DNA from: Myroides sp. N17-2 | GTDB lineage: Bacteria; Bacteroidota; Bacteroidia; Flavobacteriales; Flavobacteriaceae | Direction of reading: 5' to 3' | Assembly (NCBI RefSeq): GCF_002286775.1 | Contig: NZ_NSGJ01000044.1 | Location: 1-40,733 of the forward strand | Length of the DNA stretch: 40,733 nt | Part shown: positions 7,249 to 16,243 of the stretch, piece after piece | Layout: each line of letters starts with the position of its first letter | Numbering within the stretch: the first letter of the stretch is position 1 | Notes under the pieces: generated by a model | Database searches by the model: none | What the model saw: only the letters and a program-made list of their open reading frames with translations | What the model was told of the DNA's origin: nothing | Program-made: the position numbers and the translations under genes

Positions 7249-10200
7249 ATGAAGAAAAAATTACACTTAGCAGGACTTGTATGCGCTACATTATTTAGCG
7301 CACAAGTTTTCGCTCAAACTACACAAGCTTCTATTCAAGGAATTGTATTACAAGATAATGCTATCCAACAAGGTAAAGAAGTCTTAATCAAGAACACATC
7401 GACGGGGTTTACTACTCGTACGAAAACAAATGCAAATGGAGAGTTTGTATTTAAAGAAATACCATTAGGTGGACCTTATATCGTTATCACACAAGATGAA
7501 GCAGGTGTAGAGTTTAAAAAAACCGGATACTATGTCAACCAAGGGGACAATGTATTTGTTGACCTTGTAATAGGGGTAGAAGATCAGCACTTAGAAGAAA
7601 TTGTGATTGATGGTAAGAGCTTAATGAATAAAAGAGAGTCATTAGGAGCAGCGACTACATTCACAGCAAGTACAATTAAAAACTTACCGATTAATGGGCG
7701 TAACTTCTCTAATCTTACAGACTTATCACCGTTATCTAATGGTGGATCAGTAGGAGGGCAGTTAGGTTCTTCAGTTAACTTCACGATAGATGGTACTACA
7801 GCTAAGAACCCTACATCAGCTGGGGCGACTACAAGTAGAAGTGGTGCACCATATTCTGTATCGATGGAAGCGGTACGCGAGTTTCAAGTAGTGACTAATC
7901 AATATGATGTGACATTAGGACGTAGTGGAGGAGGTACAGTAAGTGCTGTGACTAAGTCTGGTACTAATGAGTTCACAGGTTCGATGTTCTCTTATATGCG
8001 TGCTGATTGGTTATCTAGTCCATATGATATCAATGGAAATAAAAAGGGAAATGCGGATTATTCTACTTATCAGTATGGTCTATCTTTAGGAGGGCCTATT
8101 ATTAAGGATAAATTACACTACTTCGTAGCGTGGGATCATCAGTTAGATACACGATCTCTTATTATCGCTGATATTAAAGGACCTGAGGATGAAGATAGAT
8201 ATGGTATTACTAATCAGACTTTAGATAAGTTCGTTGGTATCGCACGTGATAAGTATGGGGTGTCTAATAACCCCCAATATGGAACGTTCAACAAACGTAG
8301 AAACTCTGATGCTGCATTCTTGCGTTTAGATTGGCAGATTAATGAGAACAACTTATTGACAGTGCGTAATAACCTTACGTATGACTATAACCCAATGGGG
8401 TTAGCTGATAATACTCAGATCAACTTATATGAGTCTTATGGTACAGATAAAAGTATTGATAACAGTGTGCTAGCAACTTTGAGAACGAATATCAGTCCTC
8501 AACTTACGAATGAACTAAAAGTACAATATCTATACACATTCCAAGATAGTCAGCAAGGTCCTGAATTAGGAGGAGAGTATATCCCACGTGCCATCGTAGA
8601 GAACGTGACTTCTAATGTAGGGGGGGGAGTACGCTCAGCGAATCTTCAGTTAGGAGGACACCGTTTTGCACAAGAGAAGTTTACAAATAACGTGTTTCAG
8701 ATAGTTAATAACCTGTATTATACGACAGATAAGGTTAACTATACGTTCGGGGTAGACGTAATGCAGACGAATGCAAAATCAGTTTATGGAAGTGAAGTGA
8801 ACGGACGTTTTCACTTTAATACAGATCCTACTCTAGGGTATTCTTCTATGGATAGCTTTGAGAATCTTAGACCTTATAGATACTATAGAGAAGTACCTCT
8901 AGTAGATGACTTGACAGTAGACGGTAATATCTTAAACGCAGGTCTTTATGGACAAATGAAGACTACGCTTGCTGCTGGATTTGATATGACACTAGGGCTT
9001 CGTTTAGATTATGCGAAGTATCCTACAGCTAAGTTTAACCAGTTAGTATATGATGAACTAGGGTTAAATACAAATAATAAACTTAACTCATTAATTGTTC
9101 AGCCGCGTATTCAGTTTGATTGGAATATCAACGAGAATAATACAGATTATATCCGTTTAGGTGGAGGTATCTTTGGATCGGATATTAATAATTATGCAAT
9201 GATTAACAACCTAACATTTGACGGTAGTAAGTTAGCTACTGTTGATGTTATGGGAGCTGATGTACCTACGCCAGACTTTAATGCATATAGAAAAGATCAG
9301 AATGCTATACCTAGTTTAACTCAACATCAGTTAAGCACAATTAACTTTACAGGGAAAGATGCTAAAGTACCGATGGTGTATAAAGCGAATATCTCTTATA
9401 CACACTTCTTTAGCAGTAAGTTTAAGGTGAGTGCTACGGGGTATATGAACTTAGCTCGTAATAACTACTTCTATAAAGATAGAAATATGGTAGATAATCC
9501 ATTCTTTACTTTAGATAATGAAGGAGGAAGAGGTGTATTCGTTCCTGCTGAGACGATGTTAGCAAATGGAGCATCAGATTGGAAACAAGGTAGAAAGACA
9601 GATAAGTTAGGACGTGTACTAGAACTAGTGAGTGAAGGGAAAGTGAATAACTACGCTTTAGTATTTGATACGAATTATAACTATTATAAAGATGGACAGA
9701 TAGCAGTAAGTTACACTTGGAACTCTACTAAGGACAATACTTCTTATAATGGTAACGTGGCTAACTCTGCTACATTAGGTCTACCTGTAGCAAGTGATCC
9801 GAGAGATTTGAGCAAGATGAGTTACTCAGATAATCACTTTAGACATAAGTTAGTGGTTTATGGTAATGCACCTAGTTTCTACGGAGTGAATGTAGGTGTT
9901 CGTTTTTCAGGAATAGGGGGTACTAGATATAGTTTATTATCAGGAGGTAATACTAATGGTGACTTCGTGAGCGGTAGTAATGACTTAGCGTATGTTTTTG
10001 ATATCAATGACGCTAAGACACCACAACATATTAAGGATGGACTACAAGCTATCTTAGATAACCCAGAAGTAAGCAAGAGCTTAAAGAATTATATTGAAGA
10101 TAGCTATGGTAAAGTAGCTGAGCGCAATGGTGGTAAGAATGGTTTCTTTGGAGTATTTGACTTACGTGTTGCGAAGACATTTACAGTGAAAGGGAAACAT

Positions 10201-10449
10201 AGATTCGAAGTGTCGGCAGATATCTTTAACGTTGCAAACTTATTGAGTAAAGATTGGGGAGTGAATAAATCTATGAGAACGCAGTCACTTTATGCTTTAG
10301 GAGTTCCTAAGAAAGGTGATGTAGCAGCACTACCAGGTTTTGATAAGAATAAACAAGAGTTTAACTATAGAGTGAATACTAAAGGTACTCCTGTCAATAG
10401 AGGTACGCCATACCAAATACAGTTAGGAGTTAAGTATAGCTTTAATTAA
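7249..10449 (+). CDS. Oar-like TonB-dependent receptor
   Basis: From the ATG at 7249 the product is about 1066 residues. A signal peptide ends at VFAQ (about residue 23). A carboxypeptidase-regulatory-like domain follows (about 25-105), then a plug domain with NGRNFSNLTDLSPLSNGG and a Gly/Ser-rich stretch, then a very long beta-barrel. Length and plug sequence match the Oar-like family common in Bacteroidota and Myxococcota, which is linked to surface transport, adhesion or protein secretion; the substrate is unknown. The start at 7249 is preferred because the upstream TTG lies in the TAGTTTTG promoter box. It follows the first receptor by 145 bp and has its own promoter and an 11-bp repeat site. 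A strong terminator follows. Confidence 0.9.
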   Translation: MKKKLHLAGLVCATLFSAQVFAQTTQASIQGIVLQDNAIQQGKEVLIKNTSTGFTTRTKTNANGEFVFKEIPLGGPYIVITQDEAGVEFKKTGYYVNQGDNVFVDLVIGVEDQHLEEIVIDGKSLMNKRESLGAATTFTASTIKNLPINGRNFSNLTDLSPLSNGGSVGGQLGSSVNFTIDGTTAKNPTSAGATTSRSGAPYSVSMEAVREFQVVTNQYDVTLGRSGGGTVSAVTKSGTNEFTGSMFSYMRADWLSSPYDINGNKKGNADYSTYQYGLSLGGPIIKDKLHYFVAWDHQLDTRSLIIADIKGPEDEDRYGITNQTLDKFVGIARDKYGVSNNPQYGTFNKRRNSDAAFLRLDWQINENNLLTVRNNLTYDYNPMGLADNTQINLYESYGTDKSIDNSVLATLRTNISPQLTNELKVQYLYTFQDSQQGPELGGEYIPRAIVENVTSNVGGGVRSANLQLGGHRFAQEKFTNNVFQIVNNLYYTTDKVNYTFGVDVMQTNAKSVYGSEVNGRFHFNTDPTLGYSSMDSFENLRPYRYYREVPLVDDLTVDGNILNAGLYGQMKTTLAAGFDMTLGLRLDYAKYPTAKFNQLVYDELGLNTNNKLNSLIVQPRIQFDWNINENNTDYIRLGGGIFGSDINNYAMINNLTFDGSKLATVDVMGADVPTPDFNAYRKDQNAIPSLTQHQLSTINFTGKDAKVPMVYKANISYTHFFSSKFKVSATGYMNLARNNYFYKDRNMVDNPFFTLDNEGGRGVFVPAETMLANGASDWKQGRKTDKLGRVLELVSEGKVNNYALVFDTNYNYYKDGQIAVSYTWNSTKDNTSYNGNVANSATLGLPVASDPRDLSKMSYSDNHFRHKLVVYGNAPSFYGVNVGVRFSGIGGTRYSLLSGGNTNGDFVSGSNDLAYVFDINDAKTPQHIKDGLQAILDNPEVSKSLKNYIEDSYGKVAERNGGKNGFFGVFDLRVAKTFTVKGKHRFEVSADIFNVANLLSKDWGVNKSMRTQSLYALGVPKKGDVAALPGFDKNKQEFNYRVNTKGTPVNRGTPYQIQLGVKYSFN

Positions 10450-10490
10450 GAACATTATTACAATTTTATAAGGTTAATTATTTTGTGTAG

Positions 10491-10520
10491 AAAGATAGCT
10501 CGAGAGGGCTATCTTTTTTT
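10491..10520 (+). terminator. Intrinsic terminator after the Oar-like receptor
   Basis: AAAGATAGC (10491-10499) pairs with GCTATCTTT (10508-10516) across an 8-nt loop and is followed by a T-run. Confidence 0.8.
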
Positions 10521-10700
10521 ATGACTATTAATCTACCTCATTTTTAAACCAACTACAGTCTGCTTTAATGACTAATTTCATTCTGTTTAGGATATATTAT
10601 TCTCGTTTAAATGTTTTCTGCTGATTTGAGGTATGATACTTTCCGTAATAGTGGCATAATGCGCTTAAATGTTGTAATTTTAACAGTTAAATGTTTGAAT

Positions 10701-12170
10701 ATGGAATTTGATTACTTTGACAAGATTAGGAAGATTAGAACTGGTATTCGTTTTTACAGTGAGCTATTAATAGAGGCTTCGTGGAATATGTGGAATATCA
10801 AGACTAGGGTTGGTATCTTTTTCTTTTCATTGCTTGCAGCTTTAGCAGGGACTTATTTTTTGTCCCCCGATGTTTTTACAGAGGCACAACGCTATACGAT
10901 GTTTATTTTGATATTCTCTATATTGCTATGGGCGACAGAAGCTATACCTCCCTTTGCAGTAGGGATTATGATTATAGGATTTCTAGTCTATACGATGGGG
11001 AATATGCAAGGAGCAACTATTTCTCCACAGGAAATATCCGCCACTTGGTCAGATAGTGTTATCTGGATATTCTTAGGAGGATTCTTTTTAAGTGAGGGAA
11101 TGCGAAAGACCAATCTCGACTTGTCGTTGTTTAAGAAGACAATCTCTATTTTTGGCTCTAATCCAAATACATTAGTGTTGGGAATTATTATCGTTACCTC
11201 TATATTATCCTTGATTATTTCTAATACCGCTACGGCAGCGATGGTATTAGCGTCTGTGATGCCACTTATAGATAGAGAGGGGAAAGACTCATTGATGTCA
11301 AAAGCTATACTGATAAGTATCCCTGCGGCAGCTACCTTTGCGGGTATGATGAGTATGGTATCAAGCCCACCTAACTTGATCGTGGTAAACGTGTTAAAGT
11401 CAAAAGGATTTGACGTAACCTTTACACAATGGTTATTACTAGGTTTTGTACCTGCAGTAGTATTGCTAGCAGCCTTTTGGTATGCAGTAGTACGCAAGTA
11501 TACTTCTAAAGTAAAAGGATTAGATGTATCATTTGCTAATAAGGCATTAGATATGACTAATAATATGCGATTACAGCGTCTAGCTGTTATTGTGATTTTA
11601 ACAGTGACAGTATTAATGTGGATGTTAGGTAGTAGATATCACATCCCTACAGCAGGGGCAGCGATGGTTCCTATCGTGTTCTTGCCGATGTTAGGAATTA
11701 TTACAGCAGAAGATGTGCGTAGATTACCGTGGGATACGTTAATGTTAGTAGCAGGAGGTTTATCTCTAGGGATGGCTATTAAAGAATTATTAGCACCCTA
11801 TTACTCACAGTTTTTAGCAGGGATGGAGTTTAATATGATAGTGATGATGATTATATTCGCAGTAGTTACTGTCTTGTTCTCTAATATTATGAGTAGTACC
11901 GCTACAGCCACTATTGTGATAAATATAGCAGCTATCGTATTGCCTTCTGAGCAGTTATTACCTGTTGGTCTAGTAGTAGGTTTATGTTCTTCTTGTGGAT
12001 TATTCTTACCTGTTTCTACACCGCCTAATGCTATTGTGTTCGGTACGGGAATGCTGAAACAGAAAGACTTTACCCTCGGGGGGATGTTCGGTGCTGTATT
12101 AGGAACAACAATTATTATTCTATGGGTACTGTTCTTACAATACTTCACAGGATTCTTCGAAAGTATATAA
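10701..12170 (+). CDS. SLC13/DASS-family sodium:anion (dicarboxylate or sulfate) symporter
   Basis: A polytopic inner-membrane transporter of about 489 residues from this ATG. The twin family signatures are visible: SNTATAAMVLASVMPL in the first half and SSTATATIVINIAAI near the end, followed by STPPNAIVFGTGM. There are about 11-12 hydrophobic segments. Members move dicarboxylates, citrate or sulfate with sodium; the substrate is not resolved here. The start is uncertain. The frame is open from ATG 10611 (519 residues), 10701 gives the most protein-like N-terminus, and ATG 10788 gives 460 residues, close to the family's usual length, and follows a possible promoter (TTG then TTTG at 10694). 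It stands alone between two terminators. Confidence 0.88.
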   Translation: MEFDYFDKIRKIRTGIRFYSELLIEASWNMWNIKTRVGIFFFSLLAALAGTYFLSPDVFTEAQRYTMFILIFSILLWATEAIPPFAVGIMIIGFLVYTMGNMQGATISPQEISATWSDSVIWIFLGGFFLSEGMRKTNLDLSLFKKTISIFGSNPNTLVLGIIIVTSILSLIISNTATAAMVLASVMPLIDREGKDSLMSKAILISIPAAATFAGMMSMVSSPPNLIVVNVLKSKGFDVTFTQWLLLGFVPAVVLLAAFWYAVVRKYTSKVKGLDVSFANKALDMTNNMRLQRLAVIVILTVTVLMWMLGSRYHIPTAGAAMVPIVFLPMLGIITAEDVRRLPWDTLMLVAGGLSLGMAIKELLAPYYSQFLAGMEFNMIVMMIIFAVVTVLFSNIMSSTATATIVINIAAIVLPSEQLLPVGLVVGLCSSCGLFLPVSTPPNAIVFGTGMLKQKDFTLGGMFGAVLGTTIIILWVLFLQYFTGFFESI

Positions 12171-12185
12171 ACATTGATAAATAAT

Positions 12186-12216
12186 AAAAGGCGTGTTCAA
12201 TCAGAACACGCCTTTT
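12186..12216. terminator. Bidirectional terminator between transporter and phosphodiesterase genes
   Basis: A perfect 13-bp stem (12186-12198 with 12204-12216) with a 5-nt loop AATCA, A-rich on the left and T-rich on the right, separates two convergent genes. Confidence 0.88.
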
Positions 12217-12243
12217 TGCTTAAAATAATCTATTTGTATGAAA

Positions 12244-12990
12244 TTAGATCCTCTCAGGAAAGTTGGTAATGATACCGTCTACTTTCAATTCTTTTAGCGC
12301 TTTGATGTCACTAGGCTCATTTACAGTCCAAGGGTAAATCTTTAGATTAGCTTGTTTGATTTTGCTAACGTTCTCTGTATTTAGCTTTTTGAAGTAAGGG
12401 TTGATAGCTACAGCTTTTACTTTATGTGCAAACTCGATAGCATCAGCAGGTTCTTTCTCTGTTAATACAGCGATGTCTATAGCCTTATTTGCTTTGCGCA
12501 TTAATTCTAACTCATCCCATCTAAAACTAGAGATAATGAAGTTAGCATCTGTCCATCCTTTTTTCTTAAATGCTTCTATTACTTTAGCTGTAGGTTCTGC
12601 TGTCTTAGTACCTTTTAGCTCTATATTTAATACAGCCTTTTTATCTATTGCTTCGATGATTTCTTCTAATGTAGGGATAAGGTATTTCTCATCTACTAGT
12701 AGCTTCTTTAATTCAGCCTTAGTATAGTCTTCTATTTTACCTTTACCATTCGTTTTGCGTTCTAAGTTGTCATCGTGGAACACCATAAGAGCACCTTCTT
12801 TCACTGTGAATACATCTATCTCGATTACATCACATTTCATCTCTACAGCTTTCTTGATAGACTCTACTGTATTCTCAGTTATATGTCCCATAGCACCTCT
12901 GTGTCCTATGCGTAGAACGTTATTATCTTGTGCAAATGTTATTGAGCTCATTGCTAAACATAGTATTAAGAGCCTTTTTTGAAATTTCAT
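12244..12990 (-). CDS. Secreted glycerophosphodiester phosphodiesterase
   Basis: A 248-residue protein with a signal peptide (residues 1-20, ending SSITFAQ), so periplasmic or exported. It is expected to hydrolyse glycerophosphodiesters to glycerol-3-phosphate and an alcohol. The GDPD-family active-site residues are present: His30-Arg31 (IGHRGA), Glu39-Asn40, Glu57 and Asp59 (IEIDV), and the second catalytic His72 (FHDDNL). The TIM barrel is close to the normal minimal length, with no extra domain. The gene stands alone: a bidirectional terminator follows it, and a near-consensus -7 box CATATTTG (minus strand, 13021-13014) precedes it. Confidence 0.92.
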   Translation of the reverse strand: MKFQKRLLILCLAMSSITFAQDNNVLRIGHRGAMGHITENTVESIKKAVEMKCDVIEIDVFTVKEGALMVFHDDNLERKTNGKGKIEDYTKAELKKLLVDEKYLIPTLEEIIEAIDKKAVLNIELKGTKTAEPTAKVIEAFKKKGWTDANFIISSFRWDELELMRKANKAIDIAVLTEKEPADAIEFAHKVKAVAINPYFKKLNTENVSKIKQANLKIYPWTVNEPSDIKALKELKVDGIITNFPERI

Positions 12991-13152
12991 AATCTTGTGT
13001 TTTAATATTGAAACAAATATGGTTGTTTTATATTATTTCATCTTTACCTTAAGATTATGGTAATGTAAAGATTAGTTGATCACATGATTACAGACCTCAT
13101 TATAAAGGTGAAATTTCCAAAACTATTCGGCTAGTTATAAAAATAAAGATAT

Positions 13153-13182
13153 AAAAAAAGCTGCTCATTTCTGAACAGCTTT
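13153..13182 (-). terminator. Intrinsic terminator after rimO
   Basis: On the minus strand AAAGCTGTTCA pairs with TGAGCAGCTTT (one G-U pair) around a GAAA loop and is followed by a T-run. Confidence 0.8.
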
Positions 13183-13188
13183 ATTCTA

Positions 13189-14502
13189 TTATTTTACTGG
13201 TGTACCGAATAAGTCAAACTCATAAGCACTATCAATGTGAATATCTGCAAACTCACCTATCTTAAGGTAGTGTTGTGTAGCATCTATTCTCACTTCGTTA
13301 TCTACATCCGGGCTATCAAACTCTGTACGTCCGATAAACTCAGTTCCTTCTTTTCTATCAATCACACAACGCAATGTTTGTCCAACTTTCTCTTGGTTTA
13401 AGTCAAAAGATATTTGCGCTTGGATCTCCATGATTTCGTTAGCACGTTGTTGTTTTACTTCTTCAGGAACATTGTCTTCTAAAGAATAAGCGTGTGTGTT
13501 CTCTTCGTGAGAGTAAGCAAAACATCCAAGACGTTCGAACTTCATCTCCTGCACCCAATCTTTCATGATTTGGAAATCCTCTTCAGTCTCTCCTGGGTAA
13601 CCTACGATTAGTGTAGTACGGATAGTCATTCCTGGTACAGCTTCTCTAAATTCTTTTAATAACTTAGTAGTCTTCGCTTGTGTAGTACCACGACGCATAG
13701 ACTTTAAGATATTATCAGAGATATGCTGTAGTGGAATATCTAAGTAATTACAGATCTTAGGTTCTTTCTTCATTAACTCTAATACATCCATAGGGAATCC
13801 TGTAGGGAATGCATAGTGAAGACGGATCCATTCGATACCTTCTACTTTAGCAAGGTTCTCTAGTAACTCTGCTAAGTTTCTTTTTTTGTATAAATCTAAT
13901 CCGTAGTAAGTCAAATCTTGAGCAATCAAGATTAGTTCCTTCACTCCGTTTTTAGCTAATCCTTCTGCTTCTTTTACTAACTTCTCGATAGGTTGAGATA
14001 CGTGAGCACCTCTCATTAATGGAATAGCACAGAAACTACAAGGACGGTCACATCCTTCAGCGATCTTAAGGTAAGCGTAGTTCTTAGGAGTAGTTGTCAG
14101 ACGTTCTCCTAATAATTCGTGTTTATAGTCAGCACCTAATGCTTTTAATAATAAAGGCAAATCAGTAGTACCGAAATATTGGTCTACATTAGGGATTTCA
14201 GCTTCTAAATCAGGTCTATAACGTTCAGATAAACATCCAGTAACGAAGACTTTGTCAACAATACCTTCCTCTTTTTTCTCTACGTACTCAAGGATCGTGT
14301 TTACAGACTCTGCTTTTGCATTATTGATAAAACCACAAGTATTGATAACTACAATATTCGCTTCATCAGTAGCAGCTTCGTGTGTTACATCTTTTCCGCT
14401 CGCTTTTAATTGTCCCATTAACACTTCACTATCGTAAACGTTCTTAGAACAACCTAAAGTAATTACGTTGATTTTATTCTTTTTTAAAGTTTTGGTTCTC
14501 AT
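13189..14502 (-). CDS. rimO: Ribosomal protein uS12 methylthiotransferase RimO
   Basis: A 437-residue radical-SAM enzyme that adds a methylthio group to an aspartate of ribosomal protein S12. The N-terminal MTTase domain has Cys18 (LGCSKN), Cys56 (NTCGF) and Cys90 (TGCLSER) for one [4Fe-4S] cluster. The radical-SAM cluster motif is C151-x3-C155-x2-C158 (GCDRPCSFC). A C-terminal TRAM domain ends the protein. GCSKN near the N-terminus fits RimO rather than the tRNA-modifying MiaB. The start at 14502 is preferred: the longer frame would begin at a TTG inside a perfect -7 promoter box (TAATTTTG, minus strand 14531-14524). Monocistronic, with its own terminator. Confidence 0.96.
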   Translation of the reverse strand: MRTKTLKKNKINVITLGCSKNVYDSEVLMGQLKASGKDVTHEAATDEANIVVINTCGFINNAKAESVNTILEYVEKKEEGIVDKVFVTGCLSERYRPDLEAEIPNVDQYFGTTDLPLLLKALGADYKHELLGERLTTTPKNYAYLKIAEGCDRPCSFCAIPLMRGAHVSQPIEKLVKEAEGLAKNGVKELILIAQDLTYYGLDLYKKRNLAELLENLAKVEGIEWIRLHYAFPTGFPMDVLELMKKEPKICNYLDIPLQHISDNILKSMRRGTTQAKTTKLLKEFREAVPGMTIRTTLIVGYPGETEEDFQIMKDWVQEMKFERLGCFAYSHEENTHAYSLEDNVPEEVKQQRANEIMEIQAQISFDLNQEKVGQTLRCVIDRKEGTEFIGRTEFDSPDVDNEVRIDATQHYLKIGEFADIHIDSAYEFDLFGTPVK

Positions 14503-14523
14503 TGATTTAAAAAAATTGGACTG

Positions 14524-14531
14524 CAAAATTA
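14524..14531 (-). promoter_or_regulatory. -7 promoter box of rimO
   Basis: TAATTTTG on the minus strand matches TAnnTTTG exactly, 21 nt upstream of the rimO ATG. Confidence 0.55.
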
Positions 14532-14788
14532 CATCTTTTTTAGCTAGAAAGCATATGCTTTAGTATAATTATGTGAATCACAGCATTTAATTATAAGCAT
14601 TCTGTTTTAACGAATACCTAAAAGAATCACCTGCAAGCAAAAAAGAAGGCCTCTTTTTTTATTTTAGGAATATAAAGGAGCCTCTTTGAGCTCAAAATAA
14701 GTATTTAGGATAGTCTTTTTTTTATAAAAACCTCCTTTTAAGGTGTATATAGAAAGATATTCGAAAAATGGAATACATTTTTTTTGAT

Positions 14789-14821
14789 GTAATTAATGTG
14801 TAATGTGTTTGTAATTAATGT
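14789..14821. repeat. Three 11-bp direct repeats (GTAATTAATGT type)
   Basis: GTAATTAATGT at 14789-14799 and 14811-14821 are identical and 22 bp apart. Between them GTAATGTGTTT keeps the 11-bp register. One-turn spacing suggests a protein-binding array. Confidence 0.55.
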
Positions 14822-14862
14822 TTTAAGTGTTTTTTATTAAATCACCACTATTTCTATAACGT

Positions 14863-14969
14863 CTCTCAATCCCAGTGAGAGTCAGTACCCATACTAAGTT
14901 ACTCGACAATTCCTCGAGTATTAGCCGTAAATGCTCGGTCTGAGAAAGATTATGCGAGCAAAGGTTCTC
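14863..14969. ncRNA. Candidate structured RNA of unknown type (three to four hairpins)
   Basis: Three perfect 6-7 bp stems occur within about 100 bp, plus GAGAA/TTCTC (near 14942 and 14965) around the third. Base composition differs from the AT-rich flanks. No family is recognised and no strong promoter is seen, so strand and reality are uncertain. Confidence 0.25.
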
Positions 14970-15208
14970 GTATTGATAGGTGACTTTCGAATAGGTGAAC
15001 ATCGTGATTAAATAGTAGATGAATTTTAGCTAGAAGAAGAGAGATGAACTATTATTTATGTGTAATGATTATGATCGTGTGAAATGTGGTATATTTATTT
15101 GTAATATGTTAAAGAGGTGGTGTTATGTTGAGGTAGGGGATGGTTGAATAATGACCATAGGGACTAAGGGGTAAGTGACTTTTATACTTAATAGAACAGT
15201 AAAAACAC

Positions 15209-15238
15209 AAAAAAAGGTTGCCAAATAAATGACAACCT
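15209..15238 (-). terminator. Intrinsic terminator after the 283-residue outer-membrane protein gene
   Basis: On the minus strand GGTTGTCA pairs with TGGCAACC (one G-U pair) across a 6-nt loop, followed by a T-run. Confidence 0.78.
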
Positions 15239-15281
15239 CTTGATATGGGTAGTATATATTGTTCTTAGAACAATACTCTTA

Positions 15282-16133
15282 TTATAATCTAAAGATACCT
15301 CCGAATGCGATAACTGTCTGACCGAACCAGAAGTTGTGCATCGCTTTATCTGCTTTATCTGAAGTAGTACGTACATCATACATATCTATGTATCCACCTT
15401 TAAGTTCTGCTTGAACGAAGAAGTGCTTAAAGAATGTAACGTTAAGACCTGCTTTAGCAGAGAAACCTAATCCTGCTACGTGGAACTCATCATATCTTTC
15501 TTTACCTAATAACTTTGTATTCGTTTTTGGGAAAACTAAACCAAAACCTACACCTTCAGTAAGGTTAATTTGTACTTTATCTGTATTCCATAATCCGAAT
15601 AATTTAGAGATATCGTCTACACGGTTGATCTCTGTGTTGATGTAGTTTAATCCATCTGTGTGCTCGAATGTAAGGAATTCTTCAGTTAAGTTAACTTTAC
15701 CTGGTTCGCCTGGTATTGTCTCTCCATAGCTTCCTTGACCTGGGTAGTATCCTGAAATATTTACAGTTTTATTTTGGTCCATTACATATTTCATGTGATC
15801 TACTCCGATAGAGATATTATATTTATCACTGATGAAATAACCTACTCTCAAGTTAGTCTGAGGAATAGTCATACGTCCTGGATTAATATAATCTACGTGC
15901 CATCCTTTAGGTTTATCAGATGCCTGTACATCTTTTATAGTGAAGTCATAATCGTCTCCTCTAAATCTGATGTCAGAATTAGTAAAGTAACCACGGTTAC
16001 CACCCCAGTAAATATAGAATTTACCTTTATTAGAATCTGTGTAACGCAAAGGCGTAGTAACAGCTTCTTGAGCAAAACTTGTAGCTGTCGCAAACAAGCA
16101 CAATGCTGAGAATAGTTTAAAAATACTCTTCAT
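15282..16133 (-). CDS. Outer-membrane beta-barrel protein, function unknown
   Basis: A 283-residue protein with a signal peptide (1-21, ending ATSFAQ). The rest alternates polar and hydrophobic residues in aromatic-rich strands (IYWGGNRGYF, MTIPQTNLRVGYFI, FFVQAELKGGYIDMY), typical of a small outer-membrane barrel of porin or OmpW-like size. No catalytic motif is visible. It is monocistronic: a perfect -7 box TACATTTG (minus strand, 16177-16170) precedes it and a terminator follows. The preceding gene, also an outer-membrane barrel, ends at its own terminator, so they are neighbours but probably separate units. Confidence 0.75.
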   Translation of the reverse strand: MKSIFKLFSALCLFATATSFAQEAVTTPLRYTDSNKGKFYIYWGGNRGYFTNSDIRFRGDDYDFTIKDVQASDKPKGWHVDYINPGRMTIPQTNLRVGYFISDKYNISIGVDHMKYVMDQNKTVNISGYYPGQGSYGETIPGEPGKVNLTEEFLTFEHTDGLNYINTEINRVDDISKLFGLWNTDKVQINLTEGVGFGLVFPKTNTKLLGKERYDEFHVAGLGFSAKAGLNVTFFKHFFVQAELKGGYIDMYDVRTTSDKADKAMHNFWFGQTVIAFGGIFRL

Positions 16134-16169
16134 TTATATCTGTTTTATTATGTATTGTTAATTGAACTG

Positions 16170-16177
16170 CAAATGTA
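16170..16177 (-). promoter_or_regulatory. -7 promoter box of the 283-residue outer-membrane protein gene
   Basis: TACATTTG on the minus strand is an exact TAnnTTTG match, 36 nt upstream of the ATG at 16133. Confidence 0.5.
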
Positions 16178-16181
16178 TAAT

Positions 16182-16217
16182 AAAAAAATCTCTTTACTGG
16201 TTTATCCAATAAAGAGA
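16182..16217 (-). terminator. Strong intrinsic terminator after the OmpP1/FadL-type gene
   Basis: On the minus strand TCTCTTTATTGG pairs with CCAGTAAAGAGA (12 bp, one G-U pair) around ATAAA, followed by seven Ts. Confidence 0.88.
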
Positions 16218-16243
16218 TTAAGTACTAAAACTTCTAATAAAAC

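Larger units (their letters stand above)
14532..15187. other. Gene-free 650-bp region with an 11-bp repeat array and clustered hairpins
   Basis: No convincing coding frame. Positions 14640-14665 contain an A/T-rich hairpin. Positions 14789-14821 are three 11-bp units, GTAATTAATGT, GTAATGTGTTT and GTAATTAATGT. From 14863 base composition becomes less AT-rich and three hairpins follow: CTCTCA/TGAGAG (14863-14881), TACTCGA/TCGAGTA (14900-14920) and TGCTCG/CGAGCA (14932-14960). Then ATAGGTGA appears twice (near 14976 and 14991). This could be a structured RNA or an element remnant; I do not recognise it. Confidence 0.55.

Noticed and set aside
10611..10700. Extra N-terminal residues of the anion transporter from ATG 10611
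   Set aside because: The frame is open but looks like translated AT-rich leader and would make the protein longer than its family; kept only as an alternative start.
10988..11497. 169-codon minus-strand frame inside the anion transporter gene
   Set aside because: Complement of a strongly supported membrane protein; no independent evidence.
15188..15379. 63-codon minus-strand frame at the end of the outer-membrane protein gene
   Set aside because: Overlaps the real gene out of frame and runs through its terminator.
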